A stretch of DNA of 64,000 nucleotides from Pontederia crassipes (Eukaryota > Streptophyta > Magnoliopsida > Commelinales > Pontederiaceae): the NCBI GenBank assembly GCA_030549335.1, contig CM060196.1, positions 9,563,501-9,627,500 on the forward strand, given 5' to 3'. Shown here one piece after another: positions 35,229 through 47,245 of this stretch (positions are counted from its first letter, which is position 1; every line of letters starts with the position of its first letter). The translations under genes were made by a program, and so were the position numbers. Under the pieces are notes generated by a model, which made no database searches, was not told the origin of the DNA, and was given only the letters and a program-made list of their open reading frames with translations.

Positions 35229-37844
35229 TCTGCCACGCGACGCGCTCCAATGGCAATGCCGCGACATGCCTTGTGGTAGCCACGTTGTAGCATTCTCTCA
35301 CAAAGTCACATATGAAATAAAATTATTTTAAAATTTGTTAAAGTATGGTACGAATAAAATTTGATGCATACTTTTTGTTGAAATTGTTATACATATCATC
35401 ATGATATTTAGAAGTTAATTATGAAAATATATAATGTTGTTTGTTTATATTTTTAGATTCAATGTTGATGAAATTATGTCACATGTATAAATTAAGAGAT
35501 TAAAAAATCAAGATATAATATATAAAGATGCTCTGGTCAACATTTTGTATTTCTTAACCTGATGACAATATTTATATTGATGACTAAACAAAGTATCATC
35601 GACGTTTTATCTATAATTTTATGATACTTATCATAATGAACTCACATTCATTAAAAAAATAAAGTAAACTTAATAACTTTGATGATTATAACATCTCTTT
35701 GTCCGAACAACCTTTTTTACTTGCTCACCAACGTTGAATCGTTGATCGTCAATCCAACAATTGAGATCAAATGGTTACAAGTTGTAACCATTCCTTCTGG
35801 TTACACAATAGTTAAAATATTATATATATTATGCGGAAATAAAAGTTACCACACGATGACTCAAGTTAATGTGTGAAATGATAATGTTTTAAATCTATAA
35901 CTACAATATCTCATTCATACTTATAAAAATATTAATAGATTGTAATAGCTTATTTATAGTGATTATTATTTAAAATGGTGTCATAAATATTAGATATACA
36001 TTGTTAACCAATTTACAATAAAAAATATATAATAAACTAAAATTATTCACTTATATTTATTTTATATATTACTATGCAAAATAATGTTAAGAAAATTATC
36101 ATATAATTATTTTAAAATAATATTAATTATTCTTAGAATTGAACCTATCAATCTAAATTTAAAAAATATAATTATATATTAACAAAAAGAAAAAATATGT
36201 CACATAGCACTCCCTAATGAATCTATAAATTTTAATAAAATGATATAAAAAAATTATAATTTAATTTCGTATTTTATGTTCATCACGTGAAAATAATTAA
36301 AGAGATTTATAAAACAAATTATGTGCAATTGATTAGGTTGATTCATGATCAAAATATTCCATTGATTATTAATAATGTTCTATTAATATTTTGACTATAG
36401 TTACAATATTATATATATTCTTAAAATAAAGTATAGATGATAATATATGTCACTCCGTTATGATCTTTTGTTTCTGAACTAATTTTGATATGATGAATTA
36501 TGCAGTATATTATTAAAATAAACAATGAAAAATAATTGGTTCAAAATTAATTATAAATTGAACAAGGATAATTGGAGTTGTTCAAAATTAATTATGATTC
36601 TTACTTATATAAAACTAGGTTGACTCATGTTCAAAGCATAGGTAATTTGTCAACAATAAATAAAATTTAATTTAATAATTAATATTTTCATATCATGTAT
36701 GCAAATTTATTGTCAAATTTCTATATATTTTAATGTGTCAGATTTTATTTTATTTAATTGAGATATCAATAATTTATTTATTGTATTATAATAATTTTTG
36801 TATAGTGTTTGAATTGAATAATTTATCATATGTCCAATTATGACATTTTATATTCATCAACTAATTCTACCGCTAAATTTATCAAGCACTTATTTGTTAA
36901 TATTCTAAATGAAACTCTAGTCGCTAATCATCATCTACTATCATTACTCGCTAGTTAAATTGCTATCCATTATCAAATCACTATTCGCTCATCAAAATGC
37001 TAATAATGCCAAACAGAGTTGTGCACATAATTCTTAGCGTCATGTGAGTTGGAGAATCGACGTCGCTTTCCAGACACTAGGATATTTTCCTTCTTCTAAG
37101 ACCAGATAGGCCAGCAAGGCTTCGATCACGACCAGATCGGCGCTCGCCGGGGCTTTCTGGAGCCATGGCTAGCGACGAAGAGCAACCGATGATGGCGACG
37201 AAGCAGGCGATGAGATAGGAGCTGAAGCGGATCGACGGAGACTGGGCTCTGCTACCATGTCAAGAAATCGAGCTCCTAGCTGGCCGGAGTTCTACATAAT
37301 TAATCACACTAACTAAAGAAACAACTTCACGTCTAACTATCATGTTATATTCAAAAAAGTAAAAAATGACATGCATTTTTGTAATTATATTTTGTTACGA
37401 TAAGTATTATTTATAATATAATTATTTTTTATTATTTGTGATTATATGGTATTGCCACATGAGCATTATCATCAGTAAAAGATGACTATTCAGATAATCT
37501 AATACATACTTTGTTCGGTCTAATGTATATGATCCATCTATTAGCACCTCACTAATTAAGTGTTCAAACGAGAAAGTAAATGGTAAACTCTAGTCAAATC
37601 GTGACTCCAAAAATTAAATTTAAAGCTAGTAGCATCTAGTGATCTTAGGAGAGAACTCACTATCGAGTTATGTTACCATTCTTGATTTTCATTATGTTAT
37701 TATGATCATACAATTACAACAATCGGCACGACATTAAGGAGGACTCTCATGGACCGACAAAATTATAAAGATCAAATTTCTTGGGTATTGTCTGTCCTCG
37801 GGTTGGATCCTCCAAAATATACAAAAAATTTCTTTCACCGGTAT
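35229..37844. other. AT-rich spacer with a small GC-rich patch
   Basis: Mostly AT-rich and featureless. At 37030-37290 there is a GC-rich patch (GGCGCTCGCCGGGGCTTTCT, ATGGCTAGCGACGAAGAGCA) that could be a captured gene fragment; its longest frame is short and unrecognised. AATGCCAAACAGAG at about 37004 looks like a MITE end, without a partner. Confidence 0.4.
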
Positions 37845-40092
37845 TGTAACATCTAATCATTTTTTTTAAATGATGAAATCAAGTTTCAGATGCCTGCTAT
37901 AAGGAGTAGGCACATCTTTTTTAACCCCCAGCAATGAGCTGGAAAAGTTAATATTATTTTTTTCTCATCTTTTTTTACACCAACACATGGAGAATGGTGA
38001 ATCTTTTCACCATCTTAACTTTTGAGATTTAGAGGACACAAATTCTCATTTTTTTCCTTTAAATTTCTAGTTGTCCTTTCTTTCTTTTATCTCCTCACAT
38101 CATTTCATTTTCCATATTGTTTTGGCTTCTCCATTGCTGTGGACTTCAATAGAAGACATTGGAGATGAGCTTGGAGGTGCTGGGAATGTGAAGGATGGAT
38201 GAGGAATATCTAGAGCCAGAATGAACTTGAAAGAATCTGAAATTCAATTAAAAAGGTGTGATTTTTTGGATCTAAGCCATGATGTGGGATTCTAGAGTTC
38301 AATGCATGTTTTTAAGGACCTTGATGTGCTTAGGAGGTATGCTAGAATTTGGGTAGCGTCATTGCCTATAAATGTTTGAACTTAAATTTCTAGCCTCAAA
38401 GTGATGAGTTTAAATGAGTTATATGCTGAAATTTATGTTTATGATTATCTTGATCACAATCTATATTCTATGATGTATTTTGGTGAATTTCAAGCATGAC
38501 TAAGATTGATTTTTTATATTATATCCCTCAGCTTTATATAGTAGTCTTAGATTCATGGAATTGGACTTAGGAATGCTATGTGATTATTCAAATTCTATTT
38601 ATATGATTACCCATAAGAAAGACCATGTTGGAATCTTATTTGATCTCTGTAATGATTATGTATGTGCTACGAATCAGACTGAAGAAATGGCTCTTATGAT
38701 GAATGAGGATATGGATATGAAAATGAAATGAAAATGAGGACTAAAAAATGGACTCATGTTACTTGCATGATATTTGATTATGAAATTGATTCTAAACTAT
38801 TATTGACATATGTTAATTAGATGCCAGTGTAGCATAAGAATGTTTGTAGTTTGAAAACTAATTGAGAGCTTAAGGATTTCCATATGACCTATAGTTCTAC
38901 CAAAGAGAAATAGACGATTGGTGTTAGTAGTGAACGTCTCTTCTTTAGTATAAAATAATTGTTATCATTTCGGACTGGTCCTTGTGGACTACTGGCAACG
39001 GACATATGCTATATTATGCAAATGAATGATATTATCATTCAGTAGATCGGCACCCTAAATTGGTTGTTCGGTAATCATTGTCAGAGATCAATAAACTATG
39101 AGTTGGATAGATCGGATGTCGGTCGACCATTTGGATGTCCGAAAGTGATGGTCAAAAGTTCGGAATTTTTTGGTCAAGTAAAATAATATATCTACTCAAT
39201 CTTTCAAGTTCTTCCAAATTGCACCCAACCTTGAAACGATCGAACGATGTTATCGTGATCGGACGTAAACCTCTTAATGACTGGATGACCAATCAATCTT
39301 GTGTACATCTGGACAAGGAATATGAATTACCTGAATCCCTAATAAGAACCTAAGTCAAATCAATTGTCTTAATTTCATACTTTTCATATGATGCATAATG
39401 CTGATTGGGAGTTGTTGTTGCTCCCATAAGTTTTGATTTGGGTTCTTTGTGTTTAAAAGATAGAATGATAGATTAAAAAATAAAAAAAAATATGAAAAAG
39501 GAGTATTGTCGTTGTCTATACCTATGTAAGGAGAATTAAATAGTGGTAGTGATGATGATGATAGTAGAGGGAGTGAAATGAAATGCAAAACAATGAACCT
39601 ACACAGCCCTAAACAATGAAATGGATTCCGCTGAAGCACTGATGCATCCTTCCTTTATTATAGGGCACCCACCATGGTGTTGATCCACCATTGGTTATGA
39701 TGCATAAGTTGGTACTTGATTTGTATGGCATATCCTAAAGTGGATAACTCTTTCAATTATATGAATGATGAAAAAAATGAATGAGATAAACAAAAAGATG
39801 GAAAATATTATATGATAATGAACATGGAACAATGATAAATTAAATTTGTTTTCAAATAAACGACGAACTATCAAATGAATCTTATCAAAGATCTAAAATG
39901 GAATCTTTCCATCATAGTCATCCATTAATTCTCATATCATGTACCTTCACATATAAATTGTTGTTTGAATTAAATTGGACTTAAAAGCGTTACATGGCAT
40001 GTATTTTATTTTCATTGTTTCTCTTATATGAAGATCCTTATGAGCTTGTAAGATAGTCGTTGTTTTATTCATGCTATTATTTAAAGGTTCTT

Positions 40093-41184
40093 CTTTATAA
40101 CGAGTAAATTACGCCAAATGCCCTCCAACTTTGGCCGCTTTCTCAGTTATACTATCCAACTTTACTTTGTAACACGAATGCCCTCTATCTTTTAACTCGT
40201 TTCACATGTGCCCCCCTTACTTGTGATCGGCCGTCTCTCGGTCACGGAGCTGACGTGGCACTAACACGACGTCTTCTCTCCTCTTCACATAAACATATCA
40301 ACGTGGTAATATTAAAATAATTAAAAACATAAAAAATGCCACGTAGTCGCCCTCCTCCTTCTGCGACGGTCGCTGGAGGGGGCGACCCTCCTTCTCTAGC
40401 ACGCCGGCAGACACACGTGCTGGCCCTTCTCGTCGAAGCTCGCAAGGGGTTGCCCCCCGCCCCCTTGAGCTCTGGCGCAGGCAGGCAAAGGGAGGGGGGT
40501 CACCCCTGCTAGAGCTCGCAGGGGGGCCTTTTGTTTGCGTGTGCGCGTCGGCGATGCATGCAAGCAGAGGGAGGGGTGGGTGGGGTCCCCAACTTTTTCC
40601 TGCAAAGGGAGGGGACCCCCTCCCTCATCGGAGCTCGCAGGTTGGGCGACACCCCCCCCCCCCATTTGCCTATGTGTGCGCGTCGACGACGCATGCAGGT
40701 AGAGGGAGGGGGGTCGCCCCCCTTGTGCTGGCAACGCTCGCAATTGGGGGGGGGGGGGGGGGGTCACCCCACCTACGAGCTCCGGCGAGGGAGGGGGATG
40801 GGGGCTCCCCCCTCATCGGAGCTCGCGAGCTCCGGCGCCTGCATACGTGGACGAACGACGCATGCAGGTGTCGCCCCTGCATGCGTCTCTACTGGCGCGA
40901 CAGAGGAGGGTCGCCCCCTCCGGTGGTCGCCAAAGGTGGCAGGCACTTTTAAATTTTTTAATATTACGACGTCATTGTCATATTTTCATGGAGAGGAGAA
41001 AAGATGTCATGTCAGTGCCACATCAGCTTCGTGACTGGGAGACAGCCATTTTCAAGTAAAGAGGGCACCGGGTGAAATGAGTTAAAAGATGAATGACATT
41101 CATATTACAAAGTGAAGTTGGAGGATATCGCTGAGTAAACATCAAAGTTGGAGGGCATTTGACGTAATTTACCCTCTTTATAAC
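40093..41184. mobile_element. Mutator-like element with long TIRs and 9-bp target duplication
   Basis: CTTTATAAC flanks both sides (40093-40101 and 41176-41184). The element is 40102-41175. Its left arm GAGTAAATTACGCCAAATGC then CCTCCAACTTTGG is matched in inverted form on the right (AGGGTAAATTACGTCAAATG, CCTCCAACTTTG), and similarity continues for about 200 bases each side (ACTTTGTAACACGAATG, TCTTTTAACTCGTTTCAC). Long TIRs plus a 9-bp duplication are the Mutator signature. The middle, 40360-40930, is very GC-rich, with ~137-base imperfect repeats (GTGTGCGCGTCG..GCATGCA near 40535 and 40675) and a run of about 22 G at 40745-40764. No transposase: non-autonomous, maybe Pack-MULE-like. Confidence 0.85.
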
Positions 41185-42139
41185 TTATATACTATATTAT
41201 CACATTTAGCATTGTTCTAATGGGAGGATTTCTCTTTTGTATTAATTTTCTTAGGTACTTAATCCTGTGTGTAACCAATTGGTATGTGTGTGATGACATA
41301 TTGTTCACGCTATACTTTTTATTAGACTTTAATTATGGGATTAATGGACATGTACACCCTTACATGAAATGTCATGCAATGCCCCAATCCAAAATGTCCA
41401 TTTTAGTGAGTGCTCCATATTAAAAAGAGTTGTAAACTCTCTCATGTTCCTACTATGCTTGTTCTTCATTGCTTCATTTGCTAATTTGGCATCCCTTTCA
41501 CAAAGTCCACATCACTCTATTCTTTTTTTTGTGTAGTCAAACCTCAAAAATGATTTCGATAGTCCAACTCATGTAGTATTAAAGAGTACATTATTCATAA
41601 GTTAAAGGTCGACCCATCATTGAGCTCGGACAACTAATCTGTTAGATTGCTCCGGATTGCATACTTAGCTTTTATTTCTGAAGAAATAATTCTTATGATG
41701 AAAGTCTACATCACTTTTGTTGATATATCGATCCAAGAGACAAAAAATGAGAGTGCCAAAGTTTACACAGTTTTTATCACTTTATTTGGGAGAAGTACGT
41801 ATTGCAAAAAATAAATGTGCCCAAGTGGAAGATTAAATATTTTGTTGCTGCGAATTGACACATGCAAAATTTTATTTACCTTCTTTTTGTACTTGATCGG
41901 TTTCTATTATCACGCCATCTTAAGATGTTTTGATGTTCCAAGACTGTAATCTTCTTCAATTGTAACTTGCAATAAATGCCAATTCCATGATGCTACTTTC
42001 ATAAGACAGCAAGAACTTTCTGGCAAAAATAATTCCTTTGGAGTGAAAGTATAGAGGCGAGAGTTTACAAGTCTAGCTAAAAAATGTTGACATATAAAAA
42101 ATATCAATGTTTCAAAAGAGGGCGATGAGAGATGAGGAT
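41185..42139. other. Continuation of the host LTR or spacer
   Basis: Sequence resumes after the Mutator-like target duplication. No gene is supported. The unassigned frames here do not match known proteins. Confidence 0.35.
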
Positions 42140-43269
42140 TGTAACGCCCTAGGGTTTTGAAAAAAGTTGTAAATACTTTAAAAAAGAATGACATTTTTGT
42201 CTTGTGTAGGGCAGTAGTAGCCAACAGAAGTGAAACCGAAGAAAATAAAATATAGATTAATCGATAAATCAATGATGGGTCGATCGAATGCAAGACCGAA
42301 GTAAACAGAACACGGAGACAATGAAGAAATCAATGACCGATCAAACGCTCGGTCCACCGGATGCACGACCAAATAGAACAGAAGACATAACAAGTCTAAA
42401 GCTGGTCATAGGACTGGTCGATCGACTATGCATCCGAATTGAACAGAGAGTTAAAACAAATGAAAATAAGGAACCAGTCGTAGGATCGGTCGATCGACTA
42501 TGCATCCAAATTGAACAGAGAGTTAAAAAAAGTGAAAATAAGGAACCGATCATAGGACCGGTCGATCGATCAATCAATCGAAATAAATAGTGAGATCAAA
42601 CGCTGTGGAAAATTCCTAACCGGTCGACACTTGTCAACTGGTCTGCTGACTCGACATGATCGGCTGTAGTAATAGCTATTTTTCATATCAAATCTTTTAA
42701 TTACTTTCCAAATAAGAAAGATGCCATGAAGTATGCTATAAAAGAAGTCCAGAATGAATGAAAAAAAATGATGAAGTGAGCACGAGCAATCAAGTAACAA
42801 AGGAAGGTCAATCTCATCATTTTTTCACTACAAAAGCCCTAGATTCATTTCTTCTCTTTACTGTAATCATTTGTGCAAAAGAGATATTGAGAGATATCTG
42901 TAAATTTGTATTATAGAAAGTTCCTGTGTGAAAAGATGATTGACTTACCTCTTGAGCAGAGAAGAAGTTGGTTCATGTGTAAAAGTGTTTCCTTCTCCCT
43001 TTGAAAAAGGAGGATGATAGAGAATCTTTGATGGTCTCAAGGTCGAGGTGTCAGAGCGGGAACGTAGGCCAAAGAGTTGGGTTGAACTTCATCAACAAAT
43101 CTTGTGTTTACTCTTTATCCCATTTTTGTTATCATTTTGCGTTAACTGCATTACATTTAGTATTCTTACAAAAAAACTTCTAAAAGTAAAGTTTGAAATT
43201 TCAAAATTTAAAAAGTTATACACCAATTCACCACCACCCCCTTCTCTCTTAGTGCCCAACAATCCTACA
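42140..43269 (+). mobile_element. LTR, copia-like in its 3' half
   Basis: Starts with TGTAACGCCCTAGGGTTTTG (a gypsy-like beginning) and carries a GGTCGATCG array at 42280-42600. Then comes TGCTATAAAAGAAG at about 42737 and a U5 with GGAACGTAGGCCAAAGAG and AAATCTTGTGTTTACTC, typical of SIRE-type copia LTRs. It ends AACAATCCTACA. A primer-binding site follows. The first part may belong to a different, older LTR; I cannot place a join. Only about 70 bases of internal sequence follow before minus-strand gag. Confidence 0.55.
42400..42600. repeat. 72-bp tandem repeat with GGTCGATCG core
   Basis: GGTCGATCGACTATGCATCC occurs at about 42416 and 42488 and GGTCGATCGATCAATC at 42560, spaced 72 bases, with GAACAGAGAGTTAAAA between. 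Confidence 0.82.
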
Positions 43270-43285
43270 ATTAGTATCAGATCCA
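43270..43285 (+). other. Primer-binding site, degenerate
   Basis: ATTAGTATCAGATCC directly follows the CCTACA end, like the ATTGGTATCAGAGC that follows the intact copia-type LTR in this window. Confidence 0.65.
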
Positions 43286-43341
43286 TGTTCACTTTTGTGT
43301 TAAGATTTAATCATCTTTAAGAGTTATGGCATCAAATGATT

Positions 43342-44022
43342 TTATCCTTCTGCTTTACCTTCATGCTTCTTAATGACCTTTCCCTTGGCAATCTTTTTTT
43401 CCTTGTATTTCCTCTCATGTTCAGCGGCAAGTCCCACCGCATCCTTCAAGGTGGTGGAACGACCACTCATGACCCAAGATTGTAGTCCGGGATGCAAGCC
43501 ATTAATGAATCTCTTAGTCCTTCTAAGTTCATTCTCATTGAGTTCACCGTACTTTTTTAGCTTGAGGTATGTGCTCATGTATTGGTCTACCGTCATGTTT
43601 TCTTGGACGAGATTGAGAAATTCGTTCCTCTTCTTTTTCTTAATATGATCCGGGAAAAAGCGAGCTTCAAACAATTCCACAAAGTTTTCCCAAACAACAT
43701 CTTCTTCACTTTCAAGGGTAGTCTTCAAGAGAGATTTCCACCATAGTTTAGTTTGTCCACAAAGGCAATGTATAGCGTACATCACCATACGATTCTCGGG
43801 ACATTCCATCATTTTAAGGATATCCCCTATCTCTTCAATCCATGATTTGGCCAACTCGGGTTCTCCCTCCCCATTAAATCTTGGAGGGTCAAGCCTTAAG
43901 AACTTCTTAATGGAGTAATCTGATTCATTATTCCTTTAAGCATTTTGTGCCGCTCGAATTAATCCATCAAGGAAAGCATTCCTTTTATGATCCTCGTTAG
44001 CGATCATACGTCTTGGTGGCAT
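43342..44022 (-). mobile_element. Gypsy gag fragment, minus orientation
   Basis: Begins MPPRRMIANEDHKRNAFLDG near 44022 and continues to a retrotransposon gag domain: AKSWIEEIGDILKMMECPEN, YAIHCLCGQTKLWWKSLLKT, WENFVELFEARFFPDHIKKK, FLNLVQENMTVDQYMSTYLK, RRTKRFINGLHPGLQSWVMS. It lies about 200 bases downstream, in the minus sense, of LTR 44223-55455 and its primer-binding site, as expected for that element's gag. Protease and pol are missing; the element is cut at about 43340. Broken fossil. Confidence 0.82.
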
Positions 44023-44207
44023 TTACATCCACATTCAAATAAACATAGCAACATCATTAGCATGAGTTAAACATAAGGAAGCATGTACCTTTATGCTCGG
44101 TGACGCCTCATGACGATTGCACATGAACTATACACTTAAACATTAGACATTTTAGCCAACCTATGACTTATACATCCTAAGACCTAACACATGTGAGCCA
44201 AAATTAT

Positions 44208-44222
44208 GGTTTTGATATCAAC
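44208..44222 (-). other. Primer-binding site of the minus-strand gypsy element
   Basis: On the minus strand GTTGATATCAAAACC directly follows the LTR end GGGGGCGTTACA; it is a degenerate TTGGTATCAGAGCC. Confidence 0.6.
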
Positions 44223-45114
44223 TGTAACGCCCCCAAAATTTGGTCATAATTTAGTTGCTAAACCCTAGGCCACGTTACTTTCATAACCTAATTTCATAAA
44301 ATTATTGCAGCAGAAAACATGATAATAATAAACATAATACTACCATAAAACAACAGAAAACTTCATAAACTAAATAAATCCTAAGATACAATTCTAATCC
44401 ATGGGCCACAAAGGTTCTAACATAATACTCACATAGGGTTCAAGGTACATAAATGAGTTCATATAAAGTACATGACTCAAAAGCCCATAGGCTATACATA
44501 CTTGACTCACAAAGAATTCATCATCATAATATAAAAGTCGATAAGATAATTTGGGCCATAGCCCGACCAACTCATGTGCAATGTCGTCGTCATGAGGCCC
44601 TTGCCGTCGAGCCTAAGTCTCATCCATACTTGCACAGATCTATGGATACAAGGAACTTCTCCCGTTAGAGTATTTTGAGACTCATGCATGCTATGATCTT
44701 ATAACATGAATTCTACATGCCATGGCATATACATGTCATCATAATGGAAACATAAGACATATGCATGCTGTGTGTTATGTATGCACTCTACATGGCATGT
44801 GATTAATCATTAAGGCAAGATAAGATAAACATATATCATAATAAATATTACGCAAATGCAATATCATAACTTATCATTATGTTAAATATATCTTAACATA
44901 TCTTGCTTAACTTCATCTTTATTCGTATCATGAGACAAATGGACATTCATTTGCATCCTTATAGGTGCATATTTCTTCATACTTCTTCATCATCTTTAAT
45001 TTTATGGCCTAAGTCATTCACCATTCATCTTTTTGTCTTTCATCTTTACTTAGATACTTTTTTATTTTATTGATTGGGAAGACCATGTTGAATTCGTAGG
45101 AATTGGCTGGCAAG

Positions 45115-45260
45115 GCCATGAATGGGTCATCATTGGTCCAATTGAGATGCCATCACTTGGGGGTGAAACTCGCATCGACTTATGAAAATGCCACCACTTG
45201 GGTGTGGAACTCGTTTTCCCGAGAAATGCCGCCACTTGGAGGCAGAATCCATTTCCCCTC
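45115..45260. repeat. ATGCCRCCACTTGG short tandem array
   Basis: Three units of (G/A)ATGCC(A/G)(T/C)CACTTGG(G/A)GG..GAACTC at about 45148, 45188 and 45225, inside the LTR. Confidence 0.75.
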
Positions 45261-45439
45261 CTCGATTATAACAAGACACCTTCACGTAAATCCGTCTTTT
45301 AATTATATCCATCAATACATCCAATCATTCAATACATGTTGCATGTTTTAATCCTATTTAAAGTCATACATATGTCAATTCATGCTAAGTGTGGACATTC
45401 AATCATAACATAAGCATCAGCACCTAGATTCAAGTATCG

Positions 45440-45890
45440 GACGACCGAAAGTGTTCGATCGACCGTTATGAGCCTTATGGACGACCGAACTGGGTGTTGG
45501 ATCGACCGCAGATTACAGACAACAATGACCTTTCTAAATTGGACGATTGAAAGGGTTTCGGTCGACCGTTATGAGCCTTACGAACAACTGAACTTGGCGT
45601 TGGATCGATCACAGATTACAGAGAACAATGACCTTTCTAAATCGGATGATCAAAAGGGTTTCGGTCGACCGTTATGAGCCTTACGAACAATCAAACTGGG
45701 CGTTGGATCGATCGCAAATGACCTTTCTAATTCGGATGATCAAAAGGTTTTCGGTCAACTGTTATGAGCCTTTCGGACGATCGAACTGGGCGTTGGATCG
45801 ACCACAAATTATAGAGAACAATGACCTTTCTAAATCGAATGACTGAAGGGGTTTTGGTCGACCGTTAGAAAGGTGTCGAATGAACGAACA
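45440..45890. repeat. 103-bp minisatellite with GGTCGACCG
   Basis: TTTCGGTCGACCGTTATGAG recurs with GTTATGAGCC at 45465, 45568, 45671 and 45761 and a last unit at 45864; spacings are 103, 103, 90 and 103. Each unit has ACAATGACCTTTCTAAATCG and a second site CGGACGATCGAACTGG. Confidence 0.88.
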
Positions 45891-46914
45891 TAATCGATTC
45901 GATCGAAAGTGTTTCGGTCGTCCGTTCTAGGACGACTGCAACATCCATTATACATTTCTTCTTTCCAAACATTCTTGCATGGATGCATTGAGGACCGATT
46001 TTGTTTTGTTCATCATATGAATCATTCATCAACATTCTTAGTACACTAATCATAGAAACAAGTGGGGTTTTTGCATAATAACTTCCAATGTGCTAATCAC
46101 ATTCGTAGGTAAATAAGAACATGAAGTAATTACATTATGAGCTACACATAATTAATCAAAATGCATCATGAACTAAGCAAGATTATCAATGGAAAAATAA
46201 TTCTAATGCATCCATGGTGCAAAATGAAATAATCATGCATCGCCCAAATCATATCATTTAAGAAGATCTAAGTTGGTTTTCAAGTCCTTAGTCCATTTAT
46301 TCATACATCATTAAGGAAGATGAATGAAATTTTGAATACCATCAAATATACCTTAATAGCTAAGCTTATCTCTAACTTCTTTCTCTATTTTCGCTCTTCC
46401 TTTCCTAGCCGAACCAGTCTCTTTTCATTCCTTAAAGCCGTTGCCCACGAACTCCAATGGAATAGCTACAGTGATGTGGTGTGAGCAATGGTGTCAAACC
46501 CGGCCCGACCGGTCGGACCGGTGTCCGGCCAATAAAACGGGCCATGGGTCAGTCCAAATCCGGACTGCCCATTGACCCATGTTGGACCGGTCAAACCTGG
46601 TCAAAACTCGGGTTTGACCGCTTGACTCATCGGGTTTTGATGCCTGGCCGGTTCAAAAAAAAATTGAACACTCATGACTCAACTCAAAGAGGACCGGCCG
46701 ATTCATTTGGAAGAAAAAGAAAGTAGAAACCCTAGCCCTCATCCCTGGCGGGCGGCGGTCTGGTGCAGACGCCGCTGATCCGGCGATCGGCGTTCGTCAT
46801 TTGATAATCCGGCTTCGATCCAACGACGGGTGCCTTCGATCCACGTTCCAGGTTAGTCAATCTCATCCTTTTCATTGTCGATCTTGTCCATTTCGATTTT
46901 CGGCAATTTTGTTC

Positions 46915-47245
46915 GTTGGCCGACCAGGGCTGCGGCGGCGTCGCCTTGGATGGCCGTACCCTGACGCCACCAGGGCATGCCCTGGTGGCATCAGGGCGTC
47001 CTGGCTGGCCAAGGCGCACGCCCTTGGCGCGTCCAAGGTGCGCCTTGCCTGGCCAAGGGCTAGCCCTGGACGCGCCATGCCCTGGCCGGCCGCCAAGGCT
47101 TGGCGGCCCTTGGCAGCCAGGGGCCTTGCCGCCTAGGGGCTAGGGCATGCCCTGGCGGCCAGCCAGGGCAGCCAAGGGCTGGGCATGCCCTGGTCGGCCA
47201 ACGGCATGCCCTACCCTTAGCAGCATAGTGAAGGGCATGGCATGC
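46915..47245. repeat. GGGCATGCCC palindrome array in the hAT 5' region
   Basis: A perfect 24-bp palindrome lies at 46966-46989 (half-site GCCACCAGGGCA). Further GGGCATGCCCTGG copies lie near 47142 and 47183, with GCGCCATGCCCTGG near 47074 and GGCATGCCC near 47204. The region is very GC-rich and full of CCAAGG(C/G) and GGCCAAGGGC, unlike the AT-rich transposase exons after it. Confidence 0.82.

Larger units (their letters stand above)
37845..42139 (+). mobile_element. Gypsy-type LTR carrying a Mutator-like insertion
   Basis: Starts TGTAACATCTAATCATTTTT. The section at 38840-38900 matches the LTR at 22476-24440 (GTTTGTAGTTTGAAAACTAA, GAGCTTAAGGATTTC), followed by degraded GGTCGACC motifs at 38925-39250 (GGTCGACCATTTGG, AACGATCGAACG). 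The Mutator-like element 40102-41175 sits inside with its target duplication. The LTR right end is not certain; TGTAACGCCC of the next LTR starts at 42140. Old and non-coding. Confidence 0.5.

Noticed and set aside
39355-39639. 94-codon minus frame
   Set aside because: Lies within LTR 37845-42139, Phe/Leu/Ser-rich, no domain.
40242-41059. Several overlapping frames of 60-167 codons on both strands
   Set aside because: Low-complexity Gly/Pro/Arg/Ala frames made by the GC-rich core of a Mutator-like element; no domain and no conserved start.
42288-42590. 100-codon frame with internal repeats
   Set aside because: Product of the 72-bp tandem repeat in an LTR.
46732-47143. Ala/Gly/Pro/Arg-rich frames in the hAT 5' region
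   Set aside because: GC-rich palindrome block; the frames overlap on both strands without a domain.
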